This document shows, piece by piece, positions 42,491 through 52,353 of a stretch of 64,000 bases of DNA (its first letter is position 1; the number at the start of each line of letters is the position of its first letter). The position numbers and the translations under genes are program-made. The notes below the pieces were generated by a model. It made no database searches. It saw only the letters and a program-made list of their open reading frames with translations, and was not told where the DNA came from. The stretch comes from a bacterium (lineage in GTDB: Bacteria > Auribacterota > UBA6266), in assembly GCA_023228325.1 (NCBI GenBank), contig JALOBK010000001.1:124001-188000 (forward strand), written 5' to 3'.

Positions 42491-43276
42491 TTATGCGCCG
42501 GGAGCCAAAGCCTTAATTATTTGCTGGGCAGCCTTTCTTCCTGAGAAAAGCATCCCTGCAAAAGTAGGACCCATACGCGGTATGCCGAACACTGTAGATA
42601 CGGCCATACCGATTGCATAGAGCCCCGGATAAATTTCGCCTGTCTTTTCTACAACCTGGTCTTCTGAAAGAACAACATCCATAGGACCGTAAGTCTGTAA
42701 TTTCAACAGACCCCTCTTTTCAAGACTCTTTGCTACCCATGCATCATGACCGGTGGCATCGATTATTACCTTTGATTCCAAGGCAATCGGGTCAACGCAG
42801 GTAATCTGCCGTGGCAGTGCTGAAACAGGCGACCAGTTAATGACTGCTCCTTCCACTCTATTGCTACGCAACACCACATCATCGAACTTTGTCAGGTTAA
42901 GTATTTTTGCACCCGAATCACATGCGGCAGAAATAAGTTTTGAACAGGCGTTCGGCCCATCGGCGACAAATAATCCTTCTTCTATTTCCTTATGAGGTAT
43001 TTTCAACTCATTAAGGATTTTATCTGCCGGCGCCCGAAAGGTGAGCGTATTCATAAAATAACCGCCGATCCAGAAACCTCCCCCTATGTAGTTATTGCTT
43101 TCAATTATCAAAGCCTTAAAACCCGCATTGGATAGATCACGAGCTGCCATAAGGCCGCTCGGTCCGCCGCCGATCACAATAACATCTGAAACGATGTATT
43201 CCTCAAACCACTTGGTAAATTCACTAACAATCGCACGGCTTATTTGCGCTTCTGTAATCTTACTGAACATTTTCAA
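42491..43276 (-). CDS. thi4: Thiamine thiazole synthase Thi4, cysteine type
   Basis: 261 residues, FAD/NAD-binding fold: VSDVIVIGGGPSGLMAARDL, NYIGGGFWIGGYFMNTLTFR, VIIDATGHDAWVAKS and PRMGPTFAGMLFSGRKAAQ. It makes the thiazole of thiamine from NAD and glycine. Many archaeal homologues have His in xHVDPLxI and take sulfide as donor; here the position reads ITCVDPI, so Cys may supply the sulfur as in the yeast single-turnover enzyme. It is controlled by the TPP riboswitch upstream. The start ATG follows GGAGGA; a second in-frame Met follows at residue 3. Confidence 0.92.
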   Translation of the reverse strand: MKMFSKITEAQISRAIVSEFTKWFEEYIVSDVIVIGGGPSGLMAARDLSNAGFKALIIESNNYIGGGFWIGGYFMNTLTFRAPADKILNELKIPHKEIEEGLFVADGPNACSKLISAACDSGAKILNLTKFDDVVLRSNRVEGAVINWSPVSALPRQITCVDPIALESKVIIDATGHDAWVAKSLEKRGLLKLQTYGPMDVVLSEDQVVEKTGEIYPGLYAIGMAVSTVFGIPRMGPTFAGMLFSGRKAAQQIIKALAPGA

Positions 43277-43326
43277 TCCTCCTTTTCGTGTTTTTTCTGA
43301 AAAGGATATCCTGCCATAAAAGTAAT

Positions 43327-43356
43327 AAAAAAACCCTTATGCCATACGCATAAGGG
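43327..43356 (-). terminator. Terminator of the TPP riboswitch
   Basis: Minus strand CCCTTATGC and GCATAAGGG form a 9-bp stem with a 5-base loop, then seven T. It lies between aptamer and thi4, so it acts as the expression platform. Confidence 0.85.
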
Positions 43357-43364
43357 CTATACAT

Positions 43365-43465
43365 TCAACCTCCTCTCCCTCCGCTGGCATTATCCAGATC
43401 AGGTTCATCGGGTAATCCGCTTTCCTCGCGGAACTCTCAGGCCGAATTCACGACCTCCCCGTATT
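43365..43465 (-). promoter_or_regulatory. TPP (thiamine pyrophosphate) riboswitch
   Basis: The minus strand carries the THI-box pattern: tacggggaggt, cctgagag, then acccgatgaacctgatctgg and ataatgccagcggagggaga, the conserved pyrimidine- and pyrophosphate-sensing segments. It precedes thi4 with an intrinsic terminator between them, so high TPP should stop transcription. Confidence 0.95.
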
Positions 43466-43480
43466 TATATTATTAATTTA

Positions 43481-43509
43481 ATTTAACCATGCTTCCAATC
43501 CTATGTCAA
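43481..43509 (-). promoter_or_regulatory. Probable promoter of the riboswitch-thi4 unit
   Basis: TTGACA (43509-43504), 17-bp spacer and TTAAAT (43486-43481) on the minus strand. An inverted repeat gaatttcgaggaaattc lies upstream at 43532-43548. The remainder up to 43661 shows no gene. Confidence 0.5.
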
Positions 43510-43661
43510 TATTTAATCCGCCCCCGCGCCTGAATTTCGAGGAAATTCGTGGGTTTTAACCCCCGCATTTCTCTTTATCTTTCGCTTCTTCACAAGTAAC
43601 GCATTTTATCACAGGACTTCAGGGGTTACAACTGAAAGGCAACGACGGTTCGCTTCTCCGC

Positions 43662-44732
43662 TCAGATGCCCGGGGATAAGGGATTCTGCTGTTGTTCTTT
43701 TATGATATCCATGGCTGCTGTTATCCAGGTCTCATCATGAAACCTCTTTTTACGGAAGATCCAGTACTCCGATCCCCAGAGAAAAATTGTGCCGATATTT
43801 AAAGAGCGTAGTTCATTGAAATATTCCGGAAAATTTTCTGCCCCGCATGTTATCGCCTTTTCTTCCCTTGTATGAACCAGTTCGCCGGGTTCCCATGGTT
43901 CAGCCTGAAGTTCCGTAACCCATAAAGATTTCTTCTCTGACCGGGCATAATCGACAAACTGCCTCAGGTATTTTATCCTTTCTCCGGAATTCGTCCAGAA
44001 ACATACTTTGTTTTTTAATATCTCATGCCCTATGGCCGGATAAACGTTAATAGCCGGTATCCGCGCGATATCAATAGTTTCATAAACCGGATCTTTTCTG
44101 TATATAAACCTGGTCAGAAACCGGAGGAAACCATTTGCATAGGTCATGGCATTAACTACAACGGGACGATCCATATCATCCAGTTCTTTTACCAGATCGA
44201 TCTCGTTTTGGAGGAAATCCTTCCGTATCCACAAATCTTTCGGGCCCGACCTGCTCAAAGGCTCATTCTCCACCTGCCACGCGATGATTATATTTTCATC
44301 TTTATACCGGTTAATGACTTCCCGGATGAATATCAAAACGCCCCGGCGGACGGATGGTTTATCGGAAACCGCGCTGCCGGACCGCAGGCTTGTTTCTTTT
44401 TCGAGCCAGTCCGGAATAAAATATTCCGGCCACCGCGGGGCTTTCATGCCGACGGTTAAAAGCACCCGGATATTTTTTTCCCGCGCTTTTTTAATCTGCC
44501 AGTCAAGTTCGCCGAAATCAAACTCCCCCCTGCTTTTTTCAATCCTGTTCCAATAAGCGCCGAGGCGGATTATATCGAACTTCATATCGAGGACTTCCTG
44601 ATAGGTTTCTCTCCAGTCCAGGCCCAGATACCCGCACTGAACCTGGCTGAACGTTGTGCCTATGTTTTCCGCGCAAAGCATCCTATTCACCATAAAGAAG
44701 AAACATAAAAAGAAAACGGCTTTTTTTTTCAT
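43662..44732 (-). CDS. Secreted glycoside hydrolase (clan GH-A, GH5/GH42-like)
   Basis: 356 residues with a signal peptide (cut near LCA-E) and one (beta/alpha)8-type domain. The acid/base Glu is in IIAWQVENEPLS and the nucleophile Glu in LWVTELQAEPW; FDIIRLGAYWNRIEKSRGEFDF is the usual first-strand pattern. It would cut a beta-linked polysaccharide in the periplasm or outside. It shares the ATGA overlap with the GT2 gene, so it may trim the polymer that synthase makes. Confidence 0.8.
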   Translation of the reverse strand: MKKKAVFFLCFFFMVNRMLCAENIGTTFSQVQCGYLGLDWRETYQEVLDMKFDIIRLGAYWNRIEKSRGEFDFGELDWQIKKAREKNIRVLLTVGMKAPRWPEYFIPDWLEKETSLRSGSAVSDKPSVRRGVLIFIREVINRYKDENIIIAWQVENEPLSRSGPKDLWIRKDFLQNEIDLVKELDDMDRPVVVNAMTYANGFLRFLTRFIYRKDPVYETIDIARIPAINVYPAIGHEILKNKVCFWTNSGERIKYLRQFVDYARSEKKSLWVTELQAEPWEPGELVHTREEKAITCGAENFPEYFNELRSLNIGTIFLWGSEYWIFRKKRFHDETWITAAMDIIKEQQQNPLSPGI

Positions 44733-46381
44733 AACTGTTTTTTGTTTTTTCTGTATTTCTCAGTTACCCAGAACTCCATGTACCTGCCGAACATAAGACG
44801 GGTTTGCGCGTCAAGCGCCGGCAGCGCGCTCAGGAACAGGAGAATAACCGGAATAAACAGCCATTCAAAAATATGCCTGACCCTGATTATAAAATTGTAT
44901 TTCACCTTTTTCCGGGGAAGCAGCAACAGGCTTATTATCATGCAGATAATAATTCCGCTGAACGCCAGCGCAAACATGATACTGCGTATACGGGGAGCCG
45001 TATAATATACAGTGGAGGAAGCAAATTGCCTTGACGCGAAAAACGAAGGAAGCCAGCTTCCGAATAACAATAAAAATGACCATGTAGACCATGAAATAAA
45101 TGAATCGAGAAGTTTATAACCGTAGCTGATTTTCTGTTTCCATCTGATTTTCTTTGATTTTACAAATGCCCTGATAACAATCGGGAAATTTTCCACTCCC
45201 CATGCCCATCTCCTTTTCTGTTTGTAAATCGCGCCGAATGTTTTTTTAAGAGTCGGCCCGGTCGCGATATCCATGGAAACCGTGGTATAAATGGGAATTA
45301 CATGATAGTTCCCGTCATAATGTATAAACGCTTTCCAGAATATCGCCGAATCGTCGGAAATTATATCAACCGGCCAATAGCCGACATCCAGCAGGGCTTT
45401 GAAACTCATGCTATGGCTCGAAAATGTGACAAGTTTGCTCGGATTGGTCGCTTCAATCAATTGGAAAAATGATGTTCCGATATCAATTATCCTGGCAAAA
45501 GCGGGGGTATTCCATATGTTATTGTGATATACGGGAATCGGCTGGTAACTTGTGTTCAGCCTTTCGGGAGACACCATAAAATAATAAGTCAGACATGCGA
45601 AATAGCGCGGATTGGGAACAGTATCCGCGTCAAAACAGGAAACCGCCACGTTTTCAGCCGGAATACCGCGTTCTTTGAAATATGCTGCCGCCCGTTTTGC
45701 GGCGCATGTCGTGTTGGCTCCTTTTACCCTGGCTTCGCCGGGCTGGTTCGCCGGATGGATTACTATTAGAAAATCGAGAAAAGAGTTTTTATATTTTTCT
45801 GCTATTTTTTCCATATCACGCTTAACCGGGTCTGAGGCCGTTTCTTCAAGCGCGATTATCACCAGAAACCTTTCTGAAGGATACAATCCTTCTTTTATCG
45901 CTTTAACGCCGGGCTCAACTACTTCCGCGGTTTCCCGTATCACAGGTAAAATAACCAGATGATATATATTTTCGGATAGAGGCGGCATTTTCCCGTTTTC
46001 CCTGAGCTTCAGCACCTGGCGGCAGTGCATGCGGGCCGATATTTTATTTTTAAAGCTCTTAATCGCATCGAAATCGCAAAAAAGAGGCTGGCGAGATTCC
46101 AGTTTATCAACAGCCGCGATACGTTCCATCCAATCGGTATCCTTTTCTATCTCAAGGCGCAGATAGGAAAGAACAAGAAAAATATTCATATAAATAAGCC
46201 TGATCAGCCAGTATAAAAGGAAAGCAAGCATAATAACTGACGCCGCAAGGGGCTTCAGGATTGAAATCACGCATATGCCGATGATAATTGTCCAGCTCAG
46301 CGCGCCCGGCGCAATTTCAAGAAACCGTTCGAGTGTTTTTTCTTTTCCCTCTATGCCATGCCGGGAATATTTATAATCCAT
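44729..46381 (-). CDS. Membrane glycosyltransferase, GT2 family (cellulose-synthase-like)
   Basis: I start it at ATG 46381 (MDYKYSRHGIEG), which matches the end of the upstream gene; the longer frame opens inside that gene. About 550 residues: two N-terminal membrane helices, a cytoplasmic GT-A domain with DxD in SCFDADTVPN and the QxxRW-type motif in QKRRWAWGVENF, then three or four C-terminal helices. This is the layout of processive polysaccharide synthases. Donor sugar and polymer are unknown. Confidence 0.82.
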   Translation of the reverse strand: MDYKYSRHGIEGKEKTLERFLEIAPGALSWTIIIGICVISILKPLAASVIMLAFLLYWLIRLIYMNIFLVLSYLRLEIEKDTDWMERIAAVDKLESRQPLFCDFDAIKSFKNKISARMHCRQVLKLRENGKMPPLSENIYHLVILPVIRETAEVVEPGVKAIKEGLYPSERFLVIIALEETASDPVKRDMEKIAEKYKNSFLDFLIVIHPANQPGEARVKGANTTCAAKRAAAYFKERGIPAENVAVSCFDADTVPNPRYFACLTYYFMVSPERLNTSYQPIPVYHNNIWNTPAFARIIDIGTSFFQLIEATNPSKLVTFSSHSMSFKALLDVGYWPVDIISDDSAIFWKAFIHYDGNYHVIPIYTTVSMDIATGPTLKKTFGAIYKQKRRWAWGVENFPIVIRAFVKSKKIRWKQKISYGYKLLDSFISWSTWSFLLLFGSWLPSFFASRQFASSTVYYTAPRIRSIMFALAFSGIIICMIISLLLLPRKKVKYNFIIRVRHIFEWLFIPVILLFLSALPALDAQTRLMFGRYMEFWVTEKYRKNKKQL

Positions 46382-47828
46382 CGCTGTCCATCCTGTTCTG
46401 TACCGCATCGGTGAAAGGAGCGAGAATTGTCTTTTTCGCGGTAACAATCTTCAGTTTCATCATGCTTCCTTTCTTGTCCAGATAATACAAACATCCGGTT
46501 TCATCTGAATAAAATATGTCGGAATTATTTTTAACATCCGTAATATATTCGATATGATGTTTCCCGTCAGGCATCAATTCAAATAAAAATATCCTGTCTT
46601 CATCTCTCAATATGATGTGTGTCCCGTTGTAGGCCCAAAAACATTGTAAAATATCTTTTCCGTTTTCATAGACTGCCCGCAGGCGGATTCGGCCCGAAAA
46701 TAAAACGTCATCCTCATTATCTTCATTGAAATCAGCTATCCAGACATTATTGCCTGTCCAGAACATAAGCCTACGGCTCCGGTCATGAAAAGCCGTTCCC
46801 GTCACACCTTCAGATGACATCACATAAGGCGGTACGGTCGTTACTAAATCGCCGTTATTCCCCCAAAAAAGGAAAATGTCTTTTTTGATAAACTGTATCC
46901 TGTAAAATCGCGATTTATTAAAAAGGTTTTTACCCAGATATTTATCCTCAAATAATGTTGTGAATTCCTGTTTTTCCGCCGTTGTCCTTGAAATCCGGTC
47001 TTTTGTGTCTAAAATATACAGCCATTTCCCGCTTAAACCGAAGCCTTTTACATTTTCCAGATACTTAGGGTATAAAGACATGTCGCTAAGATTTAACCGA
47101 TTGATATAATCATCATAAACAGCGAAACAATCGGTCTGATATGAAGCGCCCCATATAAGCATAGCGGGTTTGCCGTCAAAAAACCCGCTGATGTCGGATA
47201 TATTCTGTGTTTTATTTTCAGGATCGATTAAATAAAATTTCCTGCTCCATAAAGAACCGCCGCCAATGATAATCCGTCTGCTTCCATTCGCCGAATAGAT
47301 ATCGGAAACAGGAAAATCGCCGTAGGAGACATTGTCTTTCAACAGGCTTTCCGATTCCTCTTTTTCCCGGTCAAAAAAGAAAAGATCTTTAAGGCGGAGG
47401 CTTCTTTTCAAAATCAGCGTGTCGGTATCCCGGAGTAAGGACAGGCTCTGGAAATCCGCCCCGGGGACCAGGAGATCCGGCTTTAATCTTTCGGGCAGGA
47501 GGATAATATCGTCAAAGTTCACGGCTTTCCCTTCCTCAACCGATACTTCGTGATTCCATGTCCTGTATCCCTTAATTCTAAGGGAAATCTGGTACCGGCC
47601 GGGAAGAAGCTCCGGGATAGACGCCGGAGTCTTATATTTATAACGGCTTTTTCCCATGTATATATCAGCTCCTTCGGGAGCGGACGCGATGTGGATTAAA
47701 CCGGTTTGTGAAATCTGCCTATTTGACGGATGCAGAATGAAACCGAAAGAATACAATATGAGAACAGGACAAAGAGCGCAATATATCAACAGAAATAAAT
47801 AAAACAGGATTTTCCGCGCGATTATCAT
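46371..47828 (-). CDS. PEGA-domain membrane-anchored protein
   Basis: 485 residues: one N-terminal membrane helix (about 6-30), then a PEGA domain (GLIHIASAPEGADIYMGKSR...LLPGRYQISLRIKGY, about 43-110) and a long beta-rich part without clear repeats, possibly propeller-like (about 115-480). PEGA domains are found in surface and wall-linked proteins. It lies just before the GT2 gene and overlaps it by 11 bases, so it probably belongs to the same polysaccharide unit. Confidence 0.7.
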   Translation of the reverse strand: MIIARKILFYLFLLIYCALCPVLILYSFGFILHPSNRQISQTGLIHIASAPEGADIYMGKSRYKYKTPASIPELLPGRYQISLRIKGYRTWNHEVSVEEGKAVNFDDIILLPERLKPDLLVPGADFQSLSLLRDTDTLILKRSLRLKDLFFFDREKEESESLLKDNVSYGDFPVSDIYSANGSRRIIIGGGSLWSRKFYLIDPENKTQNISDISGFFDGKPAMLIWGASYQTDCFAVYDDYINRLNLSDMSLYPKYLENVKGFGLSGKWLYILDTKDRISRTTAEKQEFTTLFEDKYLGKNLFNKSRFYRIQFIKKDIFLFWGNNGDLVTTVPPYVMSSEGVTGTAFHDRSRRLMFWTGNNVWIADFNEDNEDDVLFSGRIRLRAVYENGKDILQCFWAYNGTHIILRDEDRIFLFELMPDGKHHIEYITDVKNNSDIFYSDETGCLYYLDKKGSMMKLKIVTAKKTILAPFTDAVQNRMDSDGL

Positions 47829-47829
47829 T

Positions 47830-50800
47830 TTAGACTGATGGTTTCTTTAATTGTTTTTCCTTAATCCAGCAATACAGCACCGGAACCAAAACAAGGTTGG
47901 ATAATGTAGCGGTGACCAAGCCCCCTACCGTGGGAGATGCCATCGGTTTCATTATTTCAGAGCCGGTGCCGGTGGAAAACATAACCGGCATAAGGGCTAT
48001 TATGGTTGTAGCTGTGGTCATCATTGCGGGCCTTACTCTCAATAATCCCCCTTCAATAACCAAACTTCGGATGCCCTCGATCGTCTTCGGCGCTTTTTTC
48101 TTAAACAGATCTTCCAATGTTGAAAGAAGAACAACCGCGTTATCTGTAGCCACGCCAAAAAGAGCTATAAAACCGACCCATACGGCGGTTGAGAACCTGA
48201 ATCCCAAAAGAAATAGAAGTATAATGCCTCCCATAAGTGATACCGGAAGGCCCGTGGACAGGATTAGCAATACGCTGAAGTTCTTAAACGCCACATAGAG
48301 AAGAATGATGATGACGGCAAGACATATTACAAGTGACGGGATTAGCTTCTTACGCGATTCCATTTCAGATTCAAACTGTCCCGACCAGGAAATAAAATAT
48401 CCTGACGGCAGTTTAATATCGCCTGATTTAATTTTATTTTTTACTGCGTCCTGAGCGTTTTTTACAAAATCGACCAGCCCGACCTTGCTTTGATCGACAT
48501 TGACAAAGACCCTGGCATAAGTGAGAGTATTTTCGGAATTGATGACGGCGGGCCCCGGAACTTGTTTTAACTCGGCAATTTGCGCTAAAGGAATATGCTT
48601 ACCGCCCGCTGCCGGGATAAAAATCCTGTTCAGCGCCTCAGGCGTATCTCTCAATTCTCTCATATACCGTATCCGCACCGGGTAGCGCTCTCTGCCCTCT
48701 ACAGTTGTGGTTAAATTCATTCCGCCAATCGCTGTCATAATGATGTGCTGAATATCGCCGACTTTAATGCCGTAGCGGGCCGCCTTTTCCCTGTCTATCT
48801 CAATTTCAAAATAAGGCCTGTTTGACGTGCGCTCGGCATATGGGCTGACAGCTCCATCCACTCCGCCTACTATTTTTTCTATTTGCGTGGCGATTTCCAC
48901 GATTTTATTCAAATCCGGCCCGAAGACTTTAATGCCTACGGGTGTCTGAATACCCGTTGCCAGCATATCAATTCTGTTGCGTATTGGCTGGGTCATTATA
49001 GGGCTCACCCCGGGCATCCTTGTCTTTTCCTGGATTTCCTGAATAAGCTTTTCCCGTGTCATCCCGTTACGCCAGGACTTTTTATCCTTAAGATGGATTA
49101 TCGTTTCAATCATCCCCACCGGAGCGGGATCAGTAGCGGTTTCTGCCCGGCCAAGCTTTCCCACTACCCACTCTACTTCCGGAAACTCATTTTTTATAAT
49201 GATGTCCTGTTTCTTCATAACATCCATTACCTGCGTTAAGGATGCGCCGGGTAAAAACACGGGCATAAACAAAAGATCGCCTTCATTAAGCGGCGGCATA
49301 AATTCCTGTTTCATTAAAGAGCCGCATATTAATCCAGTAATCATTACCCCAATAGAAATAAGGACGATTATCCCTTTATGCTTAATAGACCATCTTATAA
49401 GAGGATTGTATCCTTTGAATAACACCTGGGCTGTTTTATTCTCTTCAACCGGCTTCAGCCTGCCCCTCAAAAAGTAATAACACAGCGTCGGTAAAAGCGC
49501 CAGCGCGATAATAGCGGCCGCCGCCATAGTAAATGTCTTTGTAAAAGCAAGGGGCCTGAAAAGTTTCCCTGCCTGTCCTGTTAAAACAAATACAGGTATA
49601 AATCCTATGATTGTGGTAAGAAGCGCGAAAAGAACCGGCTTGCCCACTTCCTGAGCGCCTTCCACGCATGTATTTAAACGTTCTTCAGTATTAAGCTTGT
49701 CTACATTCAGTTCTTTGCGCCGGGTTACAAGTCTCCTGTAAATATTCTCTACAAGAACGCAGCCGGAATCCACCATAACCCCTATGGCTATAGCAATGCC
49801 GCCTAAACTCATTATGTTCGCGTTCACTCCGAACTGCTTCATGAATATGAAAGCAATGAGAATGCCTATAGGCAGGACCAATGATATGACAACACTGCCC
49901 CAGAAGTGCAAAAGAAAGACAAGAATAACAAAGACAGTAATGATAATTTCCTGTATGAGGGCTGTTTTCAACGTGTTTATAGAACGCTGTATTAGCCCTG
50001 TCCTGTCATAAAAGGGAACGATTTTAACGCCTTCGGGCAACCCCGCGGAAAGTTCCTCTATTTTTTGTTTAACCCTTTCTATAACTTTTAAAGGGTTCTC
50101 CCCGTAACGCATAACGACAACGCCGCCGGTTACTTCCTGTCCTTCCCTGTCAAGAGCTCCTCTGCGAAATTCAGGGCCTATAATCACGGCGGCTATGTTT
50201 TTCACATATACAGGCACGCCTTCTTTCTCGCCGATAACAATGTTTTCTATATCCGAAATATTCTTAATAAAACCTAATCCCCGGATAATGAACTCGGCTC
50301 CTCCTTCTTCAAACACCTTTGCGCCGACATCTATATTGGATTTCTGGACAGCATCTATTACATGATGGAGATTAACATCATGCGCGATGAGTTTATTCGG
50401 GTCCACATCTATCTGATATTGTTTCACATACCCGCCAACCGAAGCTACTTCTGAAACCCCGTCTACCGCGGTCAACTGGTAACGGACATACCAATCTTGT
50501 ATAGAACGAAGTTCGGCAAGATTGTAACCGTCGCCCTCGACTGTATACCAGAAAATTTGGCCCAGGGCTGTGGCATCCGGACCTAAAGTAACAGTAGCAT
50601 CTTTGGGAACATCTTTCCGCGCGAAGTCCAGCCTCTCCAGCACACGGGTCCTGGCCCAATAAAAATCAGTGCCGTCCTCAAATATCATATTTATCAAACC
50701 GAAACCAAAGGCTGAGGTAGAACGCACCACCTTGACCCCGGGTGTGCCCATTAAGCCTATTGTCAAAGGATATATTACCTGGTCTTCTATATCCTGCGGG

Positions 50801-50970
50801 CTCCTGCCGGGCCAATCGGCATAGACTAAAATCTGGAGTTCTCCGATATCGGGTATCGCGTCAACAGGAGTTTCTTTCATAGATGAAAAACCCCATACGA
50901 TGACAAGGGCGAAAGCTGCTATTACCAAAAATCTGTTTTTAAGACAAATCTCTATAATCTTGTTTATCAT
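47830..50970 (-). CDS. Heavy-metal efflux RND pump, CusA/CzcA family
   Basis: 1046 residues, twelve membrane helices in the RND order. HME-type motifs: ETPVDAIPDIGELQILVYADWPGRSPQDIEDQV near the N terminus, GIAIAIGVMVDSGCVLVENIYRR, EFMPPLNEGDLLFMP and the second-half GVATDNAVVLLS. The Met pair in EFMPPL...LLFMPV is typical of the Cu/Ag and Zn/Co/Cd families. It exports a metal ion from periplasm or cytoplasm with CusB- and TolC-type partners encoded upstream. Confidence 0.93.
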   Translation of the reverse strand: MINKIIEICLKNRFLVIAAFALVIVWGFSSMKETPVDAIPDIGELQILVYADWPGRSPQDIEDQVIYPLTIGLMGTPGVKVVRSTSAFGFGLINMIFEDGTDFYWARTRVLERLDFARKDVPKDATVTLGPDATALGQIFWYTVEGDGYNLAELRSIQDWYVRYQLTAVDGVSEVASVGGYVKQYQIDVDPNKLIAHDVNLHHVIDAVQKSNIDVGAKVFEEGGAEFIIRGLGFIKNISDIENIVIGEKEGVPVYVKNIAAVIIGPEFRRGALDREGQEVTGGVVVMRYGENPLKVIERVKQKIEELSAGLPEGVKIVPFYDRTGLIQRSINTLKTALIQEIIITVFVILVFLLHFWGSVVISLVLPIGILIAFIFMKQFGVNANIMSLGGIAIAIGVMVDSGCVLVENIYRRLVTRRKELNVDKLNTEERLNTCVEGAQEVGKPVLFALLTTIIGFIPVFVLTGQAGKLFRPLAFTKTFTMAAAAIIALALLPTLCYYFLRGRLKPVEENKTAQVLFKGYNPLIRWSIKHKGIIVLISIGVMITGLICGSLMKQEFMPPLNEGDLLFMPVFLPGASLTQVMDVMKKQDIIIKNEFPEVEWVVGKLGRAETATDPAPVGMIETIIHLKDKKSWRNGMTREKLIQEIQEKTRMPGVSPIMTQPIRNRIDMLATGIQTPVGIKVFGPDLNKIVEIATQIEKIVGGVDGAVSPYAERTSNRPYFEIEIDREKAARYGIKVGDIQHIIMTAIGGMNLTTTVEGRERYPVRIRYMRELRDTPEALNRIFIPAAGGKHIPLAQIAELKQVPGPAVINSENTLTYARVFVNVDQSKVGLVDFVKNAQDAVKNKIKSGDIKLPSGYFISWSGQFESEMESRKKLIPSLVICLAVIIILLYVAFKNFSVLLILSTGLPVSLMGGIILLFLLGFRFSTAVWVGFIALFGVATDNAVVLLSTLEDLFKKKAPKTIEGIRSLVIEGGLLRVRPAMMTTATTIIALMPVMFSTGTGSEIMKPMASPTVGGLVTATLSNLVLVPVLYCWIKEKQLKKPSV

Positions 50971-51020
50971 GGTAATACCTTATATTTATATTATGTTATG
51001 CTAAAAGAGATACAAAAACA

Positions 51021-52340
51021 TCAATGCTGATGTATCGGCGGCGCTTTTGTTTCTTCTGACTCAAGCGAGCCGCCATAAGCGCTTGCCGCAATACCGGAAA
51101 TCTGGCTCTGGGAATCTATAAGAAAATTCGCTTCAGTCACTACAAGCTCGCCTTCACTTACTCCCTTTATCACAGGATAAAATTTGCCTTCCTTCTCTTC
51201 AACCGCAGCGGTGGCCTCCGGCCCGATTTCAACTAATCTTCCCTCATACTCCCCGTTTTGTTTGTCTATCCAGATTATCTTACGCGTACCCGTATTGAGA
51301 ACAGCGCTTTTGGGTATCGCCAAAACCAGGTGTTCGCCGCCCGGACCCATATACATATTCTGCATCACTACATCAACATACATCCGGGGTTTTAGCATTA
51401 ACTCCGGATTTTCTATCTCGGCCCTGAATCTTACTGAGCGCGTCTTTGGGTCCAGCACAGGATTAACGCCGGATATAACTCCATAAAATGTCTCCCCGGG
51501 AAGGCTGGACGCGGTAACTTTTACTTTTGAACCCTTTTTAACCCAGCTTAATTCATACTCATAGACATCTCCGTAGACCCACATCTTTTTTTCAGGCATG
51601 ATAAGGCCTGTTTGGATTTCCCCTGTTCGCGCAAGTTCATCTATCTGTTCATTACTCAGGCCTAAAAACTTCAGCTTTTTCTTTGAAGATTCAACTAAGT
51701 TCGCGGCCCGTTCCTTAATTTCTGAAATCTTCCCGGCCTCTATCTTCTCCGAAGCTTTCAAGCTGGAAATAAATTCTTCCTGAGCGATTGCAAGCTCGGG
51801 ATCATAGGCAACAGTGCCGACAGTCCGGATTTCTTTATAGAGATGCATCTTTTTCACGGAATCTGTCTTAACACCGGCAAGCCTTGCCTGCTCTCCTTTT
51901 ACCTTAACCCGGCTTACAACACCTGTTAACTTATCCGCTTCTTCCTTTGTCAACTTCTTAAGAGGCATCCCGCATACAGGGCATTTAGACATCCCTTCAA
52001 TCTCCTGTATCATAAAAACATGCTCTTCCCCTTCCATTCCGCATCCGTAATATGAAGTATCCGCCTCTTCTTCTTTGAATATAGGCACTAATTTCATATT
52101 ACAAATGGGGCAGTTAACCTCGCCTTTATCATATTCTTCCGGAGAGACTCTCACAGAGGGATGCATTCCGCAGGTGTAATAAAGTATTTTTTCTTCCGAT
52201 GACATTTCTTTTTTCTCCCGGGACCGTTCCCCGGTCTTATTCTTACCGCAAGATACAAGAGAGAAAACAAGCGCTGTTAAAACGATGCCGACGGTTAAAG
52301 GTGTGTATTTACTGAATCCTGAGTTTAAGCGGTAAGTCAT
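51021..52340 (-). CDS. Efflux RND periplasmic adaptor (CusB-like) with two heavy-metal-binding domains
   Basis: I start it at ATG 52340 (MTYRLNSGF), preceded by AAGGAGG; the longer frame begins inside the TolC gene. A lipobox LVSC follows a signal helix, so it is a lipoprotein. Two small metal-binding modules follow: CGMHPSVRV...CPICNMKLVPI and CGMEGEEHV...CPVCGMPLKKL. The adaptor part has the usual barrel-sandwich and membrane-proximal segments and ends in IHQH. It links the RND pump with TolC and probably hands metal over. Confidence 0.9.
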   Translation of the reverse strand: MTYRLNSGFSKYTPLTVGIVLTALVFSLVSCGKNKTGERSREKKEMSSEEKILYYTCGMHPSVRVSPEEYDKGEVNCPICNMKLVPIFKEEEADTSYYGCGMEGEEHVFMIQEIEGMSKCPVCGMPLKKLTKEEADKLTGVVSRVKVKGEQARLAGVKTDSVKKMHLYKEIRTVGTVAYDPELAIAQEEFISSLKASEKIEAGKISEIKERAANLVESSKKKLKFLGLSNEQIDELARTGEIQTGLIMPEKKMWVYGDVYEYELSWVKKGSKVKVTASSLPGETFYGVISGVNPVLDPKTRSVRFRAEIENPELMLKPRMYVDVVMQNMYMGPGGEHLVLAIPKSAVLNTGTRKIIWIDKQNGEYEGRLVEIGPEATAAVEEKEGKFYPVIKGVSEGELVVTEANFLIDSQSQISGIAASAYGGSLESEETKAPPIHQH

Positions 52341-52353
52341 TTTTCCGGCCTCC

